From: Panaeolus papilionaceus
Taxonomy: Eukaryota > Basidiomycota > Agaricomycetes > Agaricales
Length of the DNA: 64,000 nucleotides
Direction: 5' to 3'
NCBI GenBank assembly: GCA_015501605.1
Contig: JADNRZ010000029.1
Span: 248,001-312,000 of the forward strand
This document shows, piece after piece, positions 47,315 to 58,951 of the stretch (position 1 is the stretch's first letter; the number at the start of each line of letters is the position of its first letter). The translations under genes and the position numbers were made by a program. The notes below the pieces were generated by a model, which did no database searches, was not told the origin of the DNA, and saw only the letters and a program-made list of their open reading frames with translations.

Positions 47315-49874
47315 CTATTGAGCAGGTGCCTGGCCCTCTTCTTCAGAATCGGTCTTATCAAGGCCACGAAGGGCAGACGATTCTGACGAGCTAGTACTAC
47401 TGGATCTACTGTGATCACCGTGTGACTTCTGCTTTCCCTTCGAAGTAGAAGTGATAGGACGGAATTTCTTCCAGATCGCATCAACGCTGGGCAAGCGCAG
47501 TGCCTTACAAATACAGTTGCACTTGTGCTGCTCTACAAAGTGCTGAATTCCATACTCGCCTTCATCTCTGAGGCCATGGGAAAAGTCCAGACTAAATTCA
47601 ATTGGACATATAAGAAGCATGAGAGTCGGTACTGCAGAGATTTAGTGAATTGCACTTACCTATGAATCATGAGGTCAAACAAGATAAGACAATGGGGTGC
47701 AGTCATAGCACCTTTCGAAGCAAGAGGAAGGTTTTCAGTGTCGATCCCTATAAGAAAGACATATATGTAAATAATATGTGAAGCTCAGCCACAAAAGTTG
47801 CACCTTGGATATCAACGAAGACTATTTCCGCATTCGAATCAAATAGAGAAAAATGTGCGAATGCATCGCAGGTTCGACCAACCAGGCTCTCGCCATTAGC
47901 ACCAGCTTGAGTATTACCTGAGAACTTCTGCATCTCTGCAGCCTCCGAAAGTAGAGGGTCGACGATCCATGAGAGCCCTTTGTGGTTTCCAGAGGTTACC
48001 AATGCAATGAAAGCATCGGCAACCTTTAGGTCTGCTCAGTTGGTATTCAGTAATCTATCAAAACAAGATATACAGTATGCAAGGGACTTACTGTACACCG
48101 ATATCTTCAATTTTCGTGCATGCTCAAGGAATCGCTGCACAGTACCTGAAGCTACGCACTGTCGAAGAAGCTCGTCCTTGAGGTGCTTAAGATTGTCATC
48201 ATTCGAAATCGCTTTTCCCGGTTCTTCCCCAATCTCATAGAAGCGTTTAGAAGCATAGAAAGAACCCTTTAAGAGCATCTAAAATATTGGAACATCAGAC
48301 TGCAGCACCATATAGATATGATCATAATAGATCCCTACCTTGTATGCATGCTTAGTTGATCCAGAAGCGAATGACTCCTTTTCAACTGTAACCCGAATGG
48401 GCTCTTCGTCTTGGAGCCATAAGTAAGAGGCGTCATCAGGACCAGCAATGAAAGAACACTGGACGACATTATATGGAACTCCTGACAAGTTCTGAATGAC
48501 AGTTTTGTAGGCACCCTTTCCAGCTGCAAGAACCTCTGGAAGAAATAGAGGACATTTGTAAATGGTATAAATAAATGGATAGAGACGAAGCTCTTACTTG
48601 GTTTTTTGATAGCGGAAGAACCAGAGGTAATGGTTTGTGTTCGAAGGTCCGATGAGGCAATGCTGTTTGCCCGCTTCGATTGACGAGTTTTGTACAGATT
48701 CTTTGATTGGAATTGAGACATCCGTAATAAATTTCGAAGCACATTCGAAGCACAAGGCAGAAAACTCACATTGGATTTATCTGTGTCTGATGTTTCCTCC
48801 ACCAAATCTCTATCAGGGTCATAGTGGACAACCACATGGAAGTCAATAACCTTACGACGGGCATCTGCAGTGGGAATAATAAATGAATTCGATGCAACTG
48901 AGCGCCAGAGGAAGCCAAGGTCTCGTTGCAGGAGTGAGTTATCCACAACAGTCTTGGATGATGTCCACAGGAGTGCAAATTCAGATCTAATATTGCTTCG
49001 AATCAGCCCACCATCTATTTGAATAATTAATAATAAGGAGTCACTTACTGTTCGAAGACTCGATACCCACGACTCCGAGTATAAGCATTATCAGCCATAA
49101 CTCGAATCTCTTCAAGGATCGTGGCCATTGGCTGATCCTCATGGTACTCAGTGCTAACGGCATTGAACTCTGGACCAGTGCGATAGCGGCCTTTGTCATA
49201 GTCGGTGATTTTGCTTATCTAAAAATGCGTAATAAGCCTATGACTGTAGCATGGTCCACGGAGCCTGAAAAGTGTTATACCTTTACATTAAGTTTTCGGA
49301 CAGGCTTAGTAATTTGAACAGAAGTACCCCCCACAGCCATTTTGAGCTTTTGTGGTGCCACTCGAGTACCAGGTACTGCACGCTGAACAGCCTCACCATA
49401 TCCTGATGCCATGTGCAAGAGAATGTCATGAGCTTGTTGACGGCGCTAGAGACAGAATAATAGAATCAATAGCGCACTTATCCTCAAAATAATAAATATT
49501 ACCTCATCGTCACGAAGCTGGTCATGAACTCGAGAGGAAAGTGCTACCCGTCCATCAGGACCTGTGTGTGCACGAGGGTTAACTGGTTGGGATGTGGCAT
49601 CTCGAGCAAGCTGTGCAACAGGAGTATCTAGAATTGACCAGGTCAGTAAAATATAGCATGTAGAAATACATCGACACATACCTTTGGGCTCAACAGAGCG
49701 ATCATCACTGCATGCATAGCACAGTGCAGACTCCATGTGCTCATAAACATTGCCACAATGATCGCATGCACCCCACTCTTCAACAGGACGAGATGGCTTG
49801 TGAGTGCATCGACCACAACGAGCTTCAGCAGCTAGACCAGGATAGAATTTTGAGCATCCAGAGCAGCGGGGCAT
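47315..49874 (-). CDS. Atypical alpha-kinase (MHCK/EF2K family) with Cys-rich N-terminus
   Basis: Protein kinase of the atypical alpha class, which usually phosphorylates Ser/Thr in helical targets. From ATG 49874, the N-terminus holds four CxxC pairs (CSGC, CGRC, CDHC, CYAC), probably zinc-binding. A long middle region follows. The kinase domain starts with RVTVEKESFASGSTKHAYK, the family's nucleotide-binding entry. FYASKRFYEIG supplies the catalytic Lys, and EIVFVDIQG and LILFDLMIHS the metal and substrate region. GEYGIQHFVEQHKCNCICKA is the conserved C-terminal Gly/His/Cys zinc motif. The tail is Ser/Asp-rich. About nine short introns are spliced canonically. The divergent partner is the transposase gene 543 bp away, inside the same terminal repeats. 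All family motifs are present, so it is probably active. It may help the element (DNA binding, regulation) or be cargo. Confidence 0.85.
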
Positions 49875-50417
49875 TATGACAAAGAGTAAGGAGATGAGAT
49901 GATTTAGCACAAAATGTGTAAATATTCTTATCTTTATACCACATTTGCGACTCGGACGATGGTCCAAAATGAGTACTTATCATTTCATGTTGCCGAGAAG
50001 TCCTAGGCACAGCTACAATGAGGACTATCGTGCCTTACATGTCCATTGTCTGTGCAGCTGTGTTCGAGGCTTGTTAGCCGCTCGGTGACTAAACATGATC
50101 TTCAATACCTATTTAGGGCATCATACTGTCCATTGTTATTTCAAAAGTGGTGTAAAACATGTTCGAAAGGTTTTGAAAATGTGATATCTTGGTGTCCAAG
50201 ACCTGCTCCATGCAACGATTGGACAATGGACCATTGTTCACATACAGTAATTATCAGACATCTCTGGAACAAGGATCAGAATGTAATCTTGGCCTCAAGG
50301 GTTTTACAACTCGGCTTCGTTATCCATTGTTCATGCTTTGGCGAATTATATATAAGACACCAAAGATTATTGGAAAGACCAGAATCTTTCATACATTTCC
50401 ATTCTCATTTGCTCCAG
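49875..50417. promoter_or_regulatory. Shared divergent promoter region with repeated TCCATTGT motif
   Basis: Lies between the kinase start (-) and transposase start (+). A TATAAAG for the kinase is at 49932-49938 (minus strand). A TATATAAG for the transposase is at about 50348-50355. The 8-mer TCCATTGT occurs at 50042, 50129 and 50323, and in reverse at 50223-50230, directly followed by a near match (CCATTGTT). Four copies in 290 bp suggest binding sites. Confidence 0.5.
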
Positions 50418-52903
50418 ATGTCTGACGATTCAGATTTGACCAAGAATGCGAATAACTCAAAAGGACGCAATCAGTATCGTTCAATTGCTATCTGTAAGCT
50501 AGACCTTTTCACAAATGATATTTCTGTGCATTACTCACACCTAATATGTAGTGGATGCTATTCCTGACCTTGCTGAACGCTTGCAAAAGTACTCGGACCA
50601 GGGAGTTCTTCGCAAGGATATACCTCGAATGATTGAGAAGGACTGTAATGAGACAATCAGGTGTGATAGCTATGTTTCACTCATTCGAGAGTCCACATTT
50701 ACCAACTTCTGAAATTTTAGCCTTGCATCAGTCAAGAAGTTCATGAGACGATTCAACATTCGCACTGTTCGTCGCAACACCATGTCTGACCTTGAGAAAG
50801 GTGTTGCAATTCTCGATGTCATTGAGCAAGATCCTCTTGGACGTCTTGGATGCCGGAATGTCAAAGAGAAGCTCGCTTTGACCGGTGTTCATATATCAAG
50901 GTCAGTCATCTATCGCTTCTCTCTGTGTTTGGGTTTCGAATCTGACAATTGTGGTTATTCAGAGACTTTACAATGCAGTTTCTGAAGGCAGAGAACCCAT
51001 CTCTAACCGCTAATCGGCACCCACAGACTCGAAAGATCCACAAGCACACCCTCTGGTCGTCTGGTCCCAATGAGGAGTGGTGCCTTGATGGACATGAAAA
51101 GATTCTGTTGTCCATGGGCATCGTGGTTTATGGTATCATTGACAAGTTCAGCAGGATGGAGCTTTCATTGATTGCTGTTCCCAATGCTCGGGATAGTGCA
51201 CTCCCTATTGTGGTCTATCTTCGAGCTATGAAGGAGTATGGAGGTCAGTTCTATCATACTTTGATTTATTTAATATCTATTCTAATTCTCGTATAATTTA
51301 GGAATGCCACTCTCTTCTACAAGCGATAAAGGGTCTGAGGTTGGTCAATTAATTTCGCTTGTTCAGACGCTTCGGTAAGCACACCATTCAGATTGATTCA
51401 ATAATACCACTACTTATATTGGCCTTTTAGCAAGCGCTATCAACCCTACATATCCGAAGATGAAGTTCCATCGCACTCTGCAGTTAAATCAACTGCCAAT
51501 ATTACTCGAGAGCGTGGCTGGCGTCCTATCTGGGAGAAAAGCCTGGCTAATACCCTTCACTTCTATCGCACAGGACAGGGTGCAGCTGGTTATCATGCCT
51601 CAGATAATTTTCATGTGTAAGCTCTCCCTCTGGTTTGCTATTCGCCTTTATCTGATTAAATACTGTTGATAAGGCTGGGCGCTGACTCCGTAGAATTTAC
51701 GGATTATGGTTGAAACGAAGAACACAAACAGGAAGGCGGAAGGAAAACGCACGTGTCCATCTGTGGGAACGAAGTCAGTACGAAGTACCGGACTGATGAC
51801 GTTCAGCGAAACAGAAAAGAACACTTACTCACCTCCCAACGGGTACGGGCGCTACCCCTTCTGCCAAAAACCTCACAAAGCCGAGCCCTCCCTATCAAGA
51901 ATAGGGGAAACCACTTACCATAACGGGGTGTCGAGCGCTTGAGACGACCTACATGTGATAACCGTAATACCGGGAAATGAACTTACCGAAGAGCAAGTCA
52001 GCTGAGTACCAAGAGTCCAAGAGCCAGGTCGAGACCGCTCGAAATGGAGCGGAAGTACCAGATTAAGATAAGACACAAGCAGGCCAAGGGAACTAACTGG
52101 AAGGAATAGGGGCGAAATAAACGAGAGAAATTAGTATAAATAGGTAGAAAAGTGAGATGTAAGGGCAGAGAATCCCCCGTAGAAAGCTACAGGTCGAATC
52201 TAAGAGATATTGGGTTTATAGAACAGATCAGAACTTAAAGTCAAGAGGTGTTGAGTGATCAGAATAGCCAAAAAGAGCCAATTCATTTAGTCAACTTCAA
52301 TCAGACCTTTAGCCGCTTCCCGCGTCGAAGGTGCTACAAGCCAAAGCATTTCATTCCGGCTACGAAATACAGGAACGGTTTAGTCTACGCGTAACTACGG
52401 AGTTCCCCATCGCCCCCACGAACTAGAACTCGGCCTCGGCATTGACCACGGAGATCCCCCGCTCTCGACAACCAGTCTCGAGCGTGTGTGTGTGTTGGTG
52501 TCCGTAACGAGCTCGTCACTGTCTTATTAGTTCTCTTGCTCTATGGGTCTGGTCAAAGGTTGTACAACGTCAGCTTAATGAGCTTCTCATTGAAAACCGC
52601 TACCATCGCATTCGAGGGCAGCTGAAGACTTTGCTCCCTTCAAATGCACGTCACATTGACATTTATACTTCACCAGAGGAGTTTGGTGCCACTAACAAAT
52701 TAATTCCAATACCCTCTGCTGATGTAGACGAGCTACTTAAGGAGTATGATGACCTTACCTTGTTCCAGTTTGTATCATCGGAGCTTGATGTACTGTTTGA
52801 AGAGGTTTACTCTGCTGTAGGTACACCTGTGATGGCACCTAGCACTGGATGGCAAGTGTTCTATCAGATGATAACCTACCACATCGCTACTCTAACTACT
52901 TAG
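50418..52903 (+). CDS. Integrase-like (rve/DDE) transposase
   Basis: Seven exons (50418-50493, 50552-50660, 50721-50900, 50963-51243, 51302-51374, 51431-51616, 52531-52903) give 425 aa with agreeing phases. An N-terminal helical DNA-binding part (LASVKKFMRRFNIRTVRRNT, like a helix-turn-helix) precedes the integrase core. The catalytic acids probably lie in EEWCLDGHEK, STSDKGSE and ITRERGWRP (D, D, E). The C-terminal exon has LALWVWSKVVQRQLNE and ARHIDIYTSPEEFGATNKLI. It resembles the basidiomycete 'integrase core domain' proteins. Located inside terminal inverted repeats, it is the likely transposase of the 6.3-kb element. Intron 6 is 914 nt because it contains a solo LTR; without it the intron is about 58 nt. 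Confidence 0.85.
51667..52517. mobile_element. 851-bp solo LTR inside the transposase intron
   Basis: The insert starts TGATAAGGCTGGGCGCTGAC and ends near GTAACGAGCTCGTC(A). ACTGT flanks it at 51662-51666 and 52518-52522, a 5-bp target duplication (4 bp if the LTR is taken to end in CA). It contains a TATAAATA box at about 52135-52142 and no gene, as expected for a Ty3/gypsy-type LTR left by recombination. Deleting it restores an intron of about 58 nt that joins DNFHV to SLALWVW in frame. Confidence 0.8.
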
Positions 52904-53296
52904 ACACTTGTTGGTGTAGTTAAATGCATATATAGGCTTAGAAAAAACTTGCCTCATACATTACCCCATGTTGTCAATTACTGTTCAGTGTAAATTCGAC
53001 TCGAATGTCTGGCAAATGAGTATTCGAGGGCGTGGGAACATGTACCGGAATGTGCTGATATGATGTTTGTCGTTTCACTCACCATCTCAATATTATAAGG
53101 TCAGCATGAATGCTTATATATTGTCTAAAGGGTGTATATAATGTGGTATATTATTTGGTCTGCCTTACCCATAGGTCCGAACACCTATAGAGCATCGTCG
53201 AGTACATTTGGAACGGCAATTAATTGATAAGGACTTGTCAAACAAACAACAGCACACATGCTGAAACGTTCAACCAATCTCAATTTCACCAATTTC

Positions 53297-53321
53297 ATCC
53301 ATATCCATCTCGAACACGCTA
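53297..53321 (-). repeat. Right terminal inverted repeat of the kinase transposon
   Basis: Reads (reverse complement) TAGCGTGTTCGAGATGGATA, paired with the left end. It is followed immediately by the TCAGCT duplication at 53322-53327. Confidence 0.88.
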
Positions 53322-54480
53322 TCAGCTGGTTTATATTCGCAAATGAACGTGTCTTCCACGATCTCGAATGGGTACAAAGAAAAGTCTGATGACAGGACCA
53401 TGGACAATTTCGCTAGCTCTTTCCCTCGGAGGTGGCTTAGGCTCCTTCTTATTTTGTCGATCCACTACAGGACCCTGCACCACTACATACTGCAAAACCC
53501 GAGGCACGCTCCTGTTCAACCTTCAAACTCAGATTTCACACTGACACAGAGGTACAGTGCCTGCATGTCCACGTTATAGCCCACTCAGGCCGTACCACCT
53601 ACGTAGGTGGTCTAAATCATAAGATCTGCTACCGCGATTTGATGAAAATGTTAAATATTACAACACATTTTGATTCCCCAGATGCGATCTTAGTAAACAT
53701 CAGAAGCCCAACACATTCAAACGTTCGTTTTCCTGAATTAAATTAACTATCATACAGAAAGATCATCCGCTCAGCCAGCCAGCCAGGCCAGACCACGTCG
53801 TCTTAGCTCGAACGGCACAGAACTAATATATTGCAGATGCTTAAATTACCGCTCCTGACTTGCCGGTATTGATCATTCGTGTCTTTCCCTGTCGTCAGTC
53901 TGTCGTGTCCCAACCTGTCCATCCCTTTCATCTGCCCCCATTCCTTAATTAATAAATGTCTATTGCTGGCACTCTCCATTCGGGTTCCTGAGGAATATGA
54001 TCTCCGTGTCCATATCCGTGCTCTCTGCATGGGGATCCGAGGTCATTTCGGATTGGGCTCATTGAATGTTTATGTGCAATCCCTGTTCCGACCTTATCGT
54101 TTAAACTACAGACGGTGTGCGGGCAATACATATATGATACTCGAGGTATGTTATTTCTCGTAACATAGCGTGCGGTGTTACATAAGAGGTACTCGGGATT
54201 TGTGATTCCAGAAAGATTGAATAGAGAATTTCAGTTTAAACGATGTCACGGTCGAAGAAGGTAATGTGAGGATTACTGTCGGAGACATGCAGGCTCCCGT
54301 TCCACGTGCGGATGAAGAGGAGTTGGGATGCCGTTATACTTCCTCGGCATCGCTCGAGTCTCCTGGGATGAGTCGGTGCGAGGCAGTTAGGATAATCAAT
54401 TGCTTCGATGCTCCGTACACGAATACCCGAGTTCACATACTCGATTTCTGGAGGTCAAAGTGATCATCTCTGGATATAAC
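53322..54480 (+). repeat. Right half of the inverted duplicated block, with a decayed copy of the 101-aa ORF
   Basis: Matches the reverse complement of about 62640-63600. Shared stretches include AATCTCGAATGGGTACAAAG, GCATTAATTAA-like AT blocks, GTTTAAACTACAGAC and GATTGAATAGAGAATTTCAG. The ORF intact at 63256-63561 is recognisable here from about 53369 (ATGGGTACAAAG) to 53740 (VGGLNHKICYRD, MKMLNIT) but is broken by frameshifts. A 72-bp indel separates the copies near 54270. Confidence 0.75.
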
Positions 54481-55646
54481 AAGATACCAATATGGCTATA
54501 ACTCTACCTAATCCTATGCATACTTCCACAGAGTACAAGGCGTGTCAGCGCAGCACGGATAAAATTTAAGCTTTTCGGTTCCTAGCCAATTTATGGTGAG
54601 CGAAGATCGTCTTTGCATGACGCTTCAATCGCCGAATTAAGACATCGTCGAGCCTCGGGCGTGCGTCGAGGGGTGGGAGTCTGTCAGTCTGATTACGGGC
54701 GAAAGATCAAAATCACCCAAGGATGGGTGACTGTTTGGCGTCGAGTACAGGGTGATTCAGGGAGATAAGACGAGGGCGTGATCACAATGATCTGCTAGCC
54801 TCCTCTGAAATCAGTCTTGGTCCTCTTGGTGTTCTCTTTCCTTTCATTCAATCTTCAGTATGTATTCAGAAGAGGCTGAAGTTAGATGAGTTGACGGAAT
54901 GCAAAGCCGATCGCTGTCAGGTATGGTTTGCTTGTGAGTTACATACCTATTCAAAGGGTTATTTATAGAGATGCTTGGGCTGTATGTATATATTGAAGTT
55001 ATCATATGTGAGAACTCACTGTAATGCACCAATTTGCGGGTACACCCATACTAAGTAATGAAAAGAACTGAATAACGCGAAGGCTAGATAAGACATCCAT
55101 TAAACTGAACGAGTCTGGTCCCTTGTCAATGAAATCAATTCAAGTGGGGTGCCCAAGGGACATCAGTGCTCGCCCGCCGCCCGAGGCACATCCGACCAAT
55201 AGTCATTATGCTGCACTGACATCCCCGGCGCACGTTACTTGTACCAAGGCTAATCTCGCGAGGTACACTGTGCCGTTGTATTGAGGCTTGACTCTTGACA
55301 GCTACCAGGAAGTAAATCATCATGATTAAATTAACTGAGGAGCGGAAGCGAAGAGTGGATCAAAATATTCCTTCCTCCTCAAGCCGCAATACTTGAGTTT
55401 CTTGGCAGTGTATGGACCTGTATACATAACTGCATAGCTTTCGCAGCCATCTGATTTAATTTATTGATCAGTTTAAAGCGGTAAAAGACGAGGCTTCGTG
55501 CGCCTGGAAAAGACAGGATCGGACAGGACAGGAGAAGAGAAGAGAAGCAGAAGTGATACCTATTATCTACATAAGTGCGTGCTTGGGACACTGGACGTGA
55601 TGGTGCTTACACGTCGAAAGGATTCAGGAAACAAGACAGCTTACTT
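54481..55646. other. Intergenic, no clear gene
   Basis: Short frames only. An open frame in phase with the next gene begins near 55575, so that gene may extend upstream. Confidence 0.35.
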
Positions 55647-56203
55647 ATGACGGTGTTGATGGTTGAGATCTGGTTAGGTCAGACAGAGGACTGTGCCTGG
55701 GCGGGTGTTAGCCCCGTGTGCGGTGGAGCCGCGAACATCTATCTGTACGCCACCCCAACGGCTTCGATCGTGCCGTTAGAACCTATTCTGCGAAACGTGG
55801 TGCTTCCCTTCCTGGACAGCAAGCATTACAGGCCCCACTTCACGTCTTCATTATCGAAGCTGATGGACGATGAAATGATCAGGGTTCTGGACAAGCGCGA
55901 GGCGGTGTTCATTTCTTCTGTTTCTTTCTTCTTTCTTAAATTGTTTGACTAGAACTCGGACTCCAGCTGTGATAGTCTGACTTGCTAAATATGCAGATAT
56001 ACACCCGAGTCCACTATCATATGTGGTCAAGTATACTTGGGGTGGACATAAAGGATCAAAAAATGCGGAGCGATGCGTTCGGACTCTTGAGATTTCAATT
56101 ACTTACCTACGGGTTCAATGTTACTATATGCAGCTTAAGGACCCTCAACGGTGCAATTGCAAAAACAGAAAATGATGATGCCTTAAGTGACCTGAAGGAA
56201 TGA
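55647..56203 (+). CDS. Hypothetical two-exon protein (possibly a 3' part)
   Basis: Exons 55647-55904 and 55997-56203 are both phase-compatible and give 154 aa. The first contains TEDCAWAGVSPVCGGAANIY and ILRNVVLPFLDSKHYRPHFT. The second has HYHMWSSILGVDIKDQKMRS and ends TENDDALSDLKE. The donor GTGTTC is atypical, which lowers confidence. I do not recognise a family. An open frame upstream suggests that a 5' part may be missing from the model. Confidence 0.38.
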
Positions 56204-58176
56204 TGAGCACCGAGAGCAAAACAAAACAAAGGACATGCACAACAGGTGACGTTCATGCGATCATGGTCATGATTAGTGTCAGGGACGGGCGGGGTCGATG
56301 AGCGTCATAAGGGTCTCTATTGGGGCTCTAGAACATCGCCTCAAACGGGATTTGAAAGAAAGAGAGCCTTCATCAGGCATTACCCAGAATAGGTTGTGTT
56401 CTGACGAGTTGTGTATCATCATTTATTTATTTATTGTAATGCAAGTCTGATGCAAGTATGCCGTAGGGCCTAGAGGTGGTTGTCGGCGTTTTTTCGTTAG
56501 TTTGGTGTAAAGACGAAGACGGAACAGAATAAATAAATAAAAAAGATACATTGTATATACATGTGTCCAATGTCAAACAAGTGTGGTTGGACTTTGACAG
56601 CTGCATCTGCCCAACATTTTAATTTGGCGAACGGATCTGAGCGGCCGCCGAGTGGCAGTGGCAGTGAGTGGGTGAATGAGCGAGCGAGGGAGTAGTGAGA
56701 CGCGTTTGGGTTTAACAGAACCCACAGCTTGATCTGAATACATACGCTGGGTAACGCTTGGCTATTTTTTATCCGAAGCGAAGAAAAGAGTCGAGAGGTC
56801 AGAAAAGAATACAAGGAATAGGAAAAAACGAAAGATTGGCATGAGATCAAATACTCCATTAATACATATGTCTATTAGAATCTGGGTCAATTCGAAGACG
56901 GGCAGACAGAACAGACACGCGTGCGCACCACAATTCTGAATCTTCCACCCTCGTGATCTTAATCAGTCAAATAAGTAATATCAATTAAGTATATACTCTA
57001 TAAGTAATCATTCTGACGGTCATGCCAGAATCTCGACGGACGCGGTTTGCGGAAGGGGTACAAGGGAGCAAAAGGAGGTTCTCGACGGGCTTACATACAG
57101 CTGTGGAGCAAGCTTAACGTGATCCCGAAATTTTTGTGCCTAGGGGTTGGGCGTTGGTGCCTCTGTCAAGTCAGCCTCTAAAGCCCCACGAGCGATAAAT
57201 TTGAGGTAAGCGCTTAGAAATATGAACGGTACCATGTTGGATGAGCTGGGCGTGATGCTGTTTAAACCCTTATTGAATGATCTACTCTAAGTGACCTAGG
57301 CCCAGTTCAGGTGATTAAAATACAGAGATAAAGGTGATTTTCCACTTATAAACCCAACAGAAGCATTTGTCAATACAAAGGAAGAATATAGAGTTGGAGA
57401 AGAAGGGTAGGAAAGCGCCGAAAATACCGCGTTGAGAGAGTCACGCGATGTTGTGAAAATGTCGGGCCAAGTTGAATTGTGGTGGTCTAGCCTCTAGGCC
57501 TTTGATTCCGAACGAGAATGTGGATCAGGATCGTGCTTCTGGCAAACCCCTGTTCCTGATTCATTTCATGCTACGCCGGCTCGGAAGTCATCAGCCTCCC
57601 TGTTTAAGTTGCAGTATAACGAGAGCCAGATCGAGGTAAGCGATACAGATTTACGATGCCATGTCGATAATCTGACAGTTTTCCCTTTAACTTTTCCCCA
57701 TGTCCAGAGTCCTTTCAACTCGTCTGTAAACCTTCAAGGCACCAACTTGTCGTGTTGCTGACTTGCATGAGTTGCTGATTCAAACGGGCTCTGGTCAGTA
57801 GATTCTTTTTTGTTCTGCATTCGGAACATCTCTTGACCTTTCAATACACGATGACAATAGATTTCAACCACTCAAGATTTTTACATGATTTCAGCCGCCT
57901 AAATTTATCTTATACCCATCCATATCCTTGAGGGTCCAACTTTCAAAAAAGAGTATTTAAGCAGCTTGCTTCATCACAATTGGTTATCCCAGTGAACTCG
58001 GACTTTCCTCCAGCATTACCTTTCTTCCCCGTCGTCATTACATCGCCTCTCCGCCCCGCGATCAAGCCGAGCTCCACCCGCACAACGTTAACTGTTAGCC
58101 CTATCCTTCTCATCGCTCCCAACACCCAAACCCCAATCTCCACTTCCCGCTCAACACAAAACATCATCTACCTACC
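56204..58176. other. Long intergenic region, no gene seen
   Basis: A minus-strand frame at 56497-56859 is low-complexity and hydrophobic with no motif. The remainder has only short frames. The last few hundred bases should be the promoter of the phosphatase gene; a pyrimidine-rich leader (58030-58176) precedes its ATG. Confidence 0.4.
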
Positions 58177-58951
58177 ATGATTCGCTTCGATAATGTTCCT
58201 CCTGAGGTTATGCAAGCCATGTGTACCCCAATGCACCAGATCCTCGCCCCATCAGCCATTCCCGGTCATCCAGGACACACCATCGGCTCACTCTACCTCG
58301 GCTCGCTCAGCGCGGTCATGGAAAAGGATGGTCTCTACGAAAAGCACATCACACATCTCGTGCAGGTGCTAGACGTGCCCTGGCTGCCTATCACAGAAAA
58401 GGACGGATTCAACTGCTACCAGATCAAGATTGACGACAGTCCCAATGAGGATCTACGCCCTCATTTGGAAGCCGTTTGCAACCATATCGATAGAGCGCTC
58501 AAGAGTGGTAAAAATGTCCTTGTTCATTGCCAGCAGGTGAGTTTCATGGTCTGGCTTTTTTAACTCTTGAGCGAGATGTGGGTGCTCGCGACGTCAGTGA
58601 TCAAGAATAGCTCCCTCTCCCCACTCTCCCGCTCCGCACAATACAACCATAATTTTTCAATACAACCACGTCATTTCCTTCGACACGCGTCATTTTATTT
58701 TCTTTTCCTCATCCTTGTGGTGTATATTCAATCGCTCAATATTCTCTTCCTAACAGGGCGTATCCCGAAGCACTTCCATTGTAATCGCCTACCTCATTCG
58801 CAACTACGGCATGACATACGACGCCGCATATGCTCTCGTTCTCCGTAAACGACCATGCATCAAGCCAAACTCTGGCTTTGTGAGAGCACTTCACGATTGG
58901 GAGGCAGCGTATAAGCGACCTGCTGGCCCTATGAGGCGATTCACTTCTTGA
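58177..58951 (+). CDS. Dual-specificity protein phosphatase
   Basis: Two exons, 58177-58536 and 58757-58951, give 184 aa, a typical length for a small stand-alone DSP. The catalytic loop is split by the intron and reads VLVHCQQ|GVSRSTSIVIAYL, i.e. HCxxGxxRS with the nucleophilic Cys and binding Arg. Upstream, IGSLYLGSLSAVMEKD and the DDSPNEDLRPHLE loop supply the family's general-acid Asp. Downstream, AYALVLRKRPCIKPNSGFVR is the conserved last helix region. It probably removes phosphate from Tyr and Ser/Thr of signalling proteins such as MAP kinases; the partner is unknown. The 220-nt intron is longer than its neighbours'. Confidence 0.9.

Larger units (their letters stand above)
46981..53321. 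mobile_element. 6.3-kb DNA transposon carrying an alpha-kinase and an integrase-like transposase
   Basis: The left end (46981-47005) is TAGGGTGTTCGAGAGGGATA plus TGGAT. The right end (53297-53321) is its inverted copy with two differences over 25 bp. TCAGCT flanks both sides (46975-46980 and 53322-53327), a 6-bp target duplication. The two genes are divergent and face the ends. The inverted paralogous block at 62.6-64 kb has the uninterrupted junction (CTCAG followed by TTTGTTCATATTCG), so the insertion is directly demonstrated. A rve-type transposase with a 6-bp duplication fits the IS3EU group best, which is an inference. Without the later 851-bp LTR the unit is about 5.5 kb. Both genes appear intact, so it could be autonomous. 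Confidence 0.88.

Noticed and set aside
50542..52903. The break in similarity at 51.67-52.52 kb read as loss of the transposase gene
   Set aside because: The break is an LTR with an ACTGT duplication inside an intron; removing it restores a normal intron and frame.
46981..53321. Enrichment of TTCGAA/TTCGAG motifs throughout the kinase transposon
   Set aside because: Many were noticed by eye, including in the terminal repeats, but I cannot compute a background rate. The motif is also common elsewhere in this sequence.
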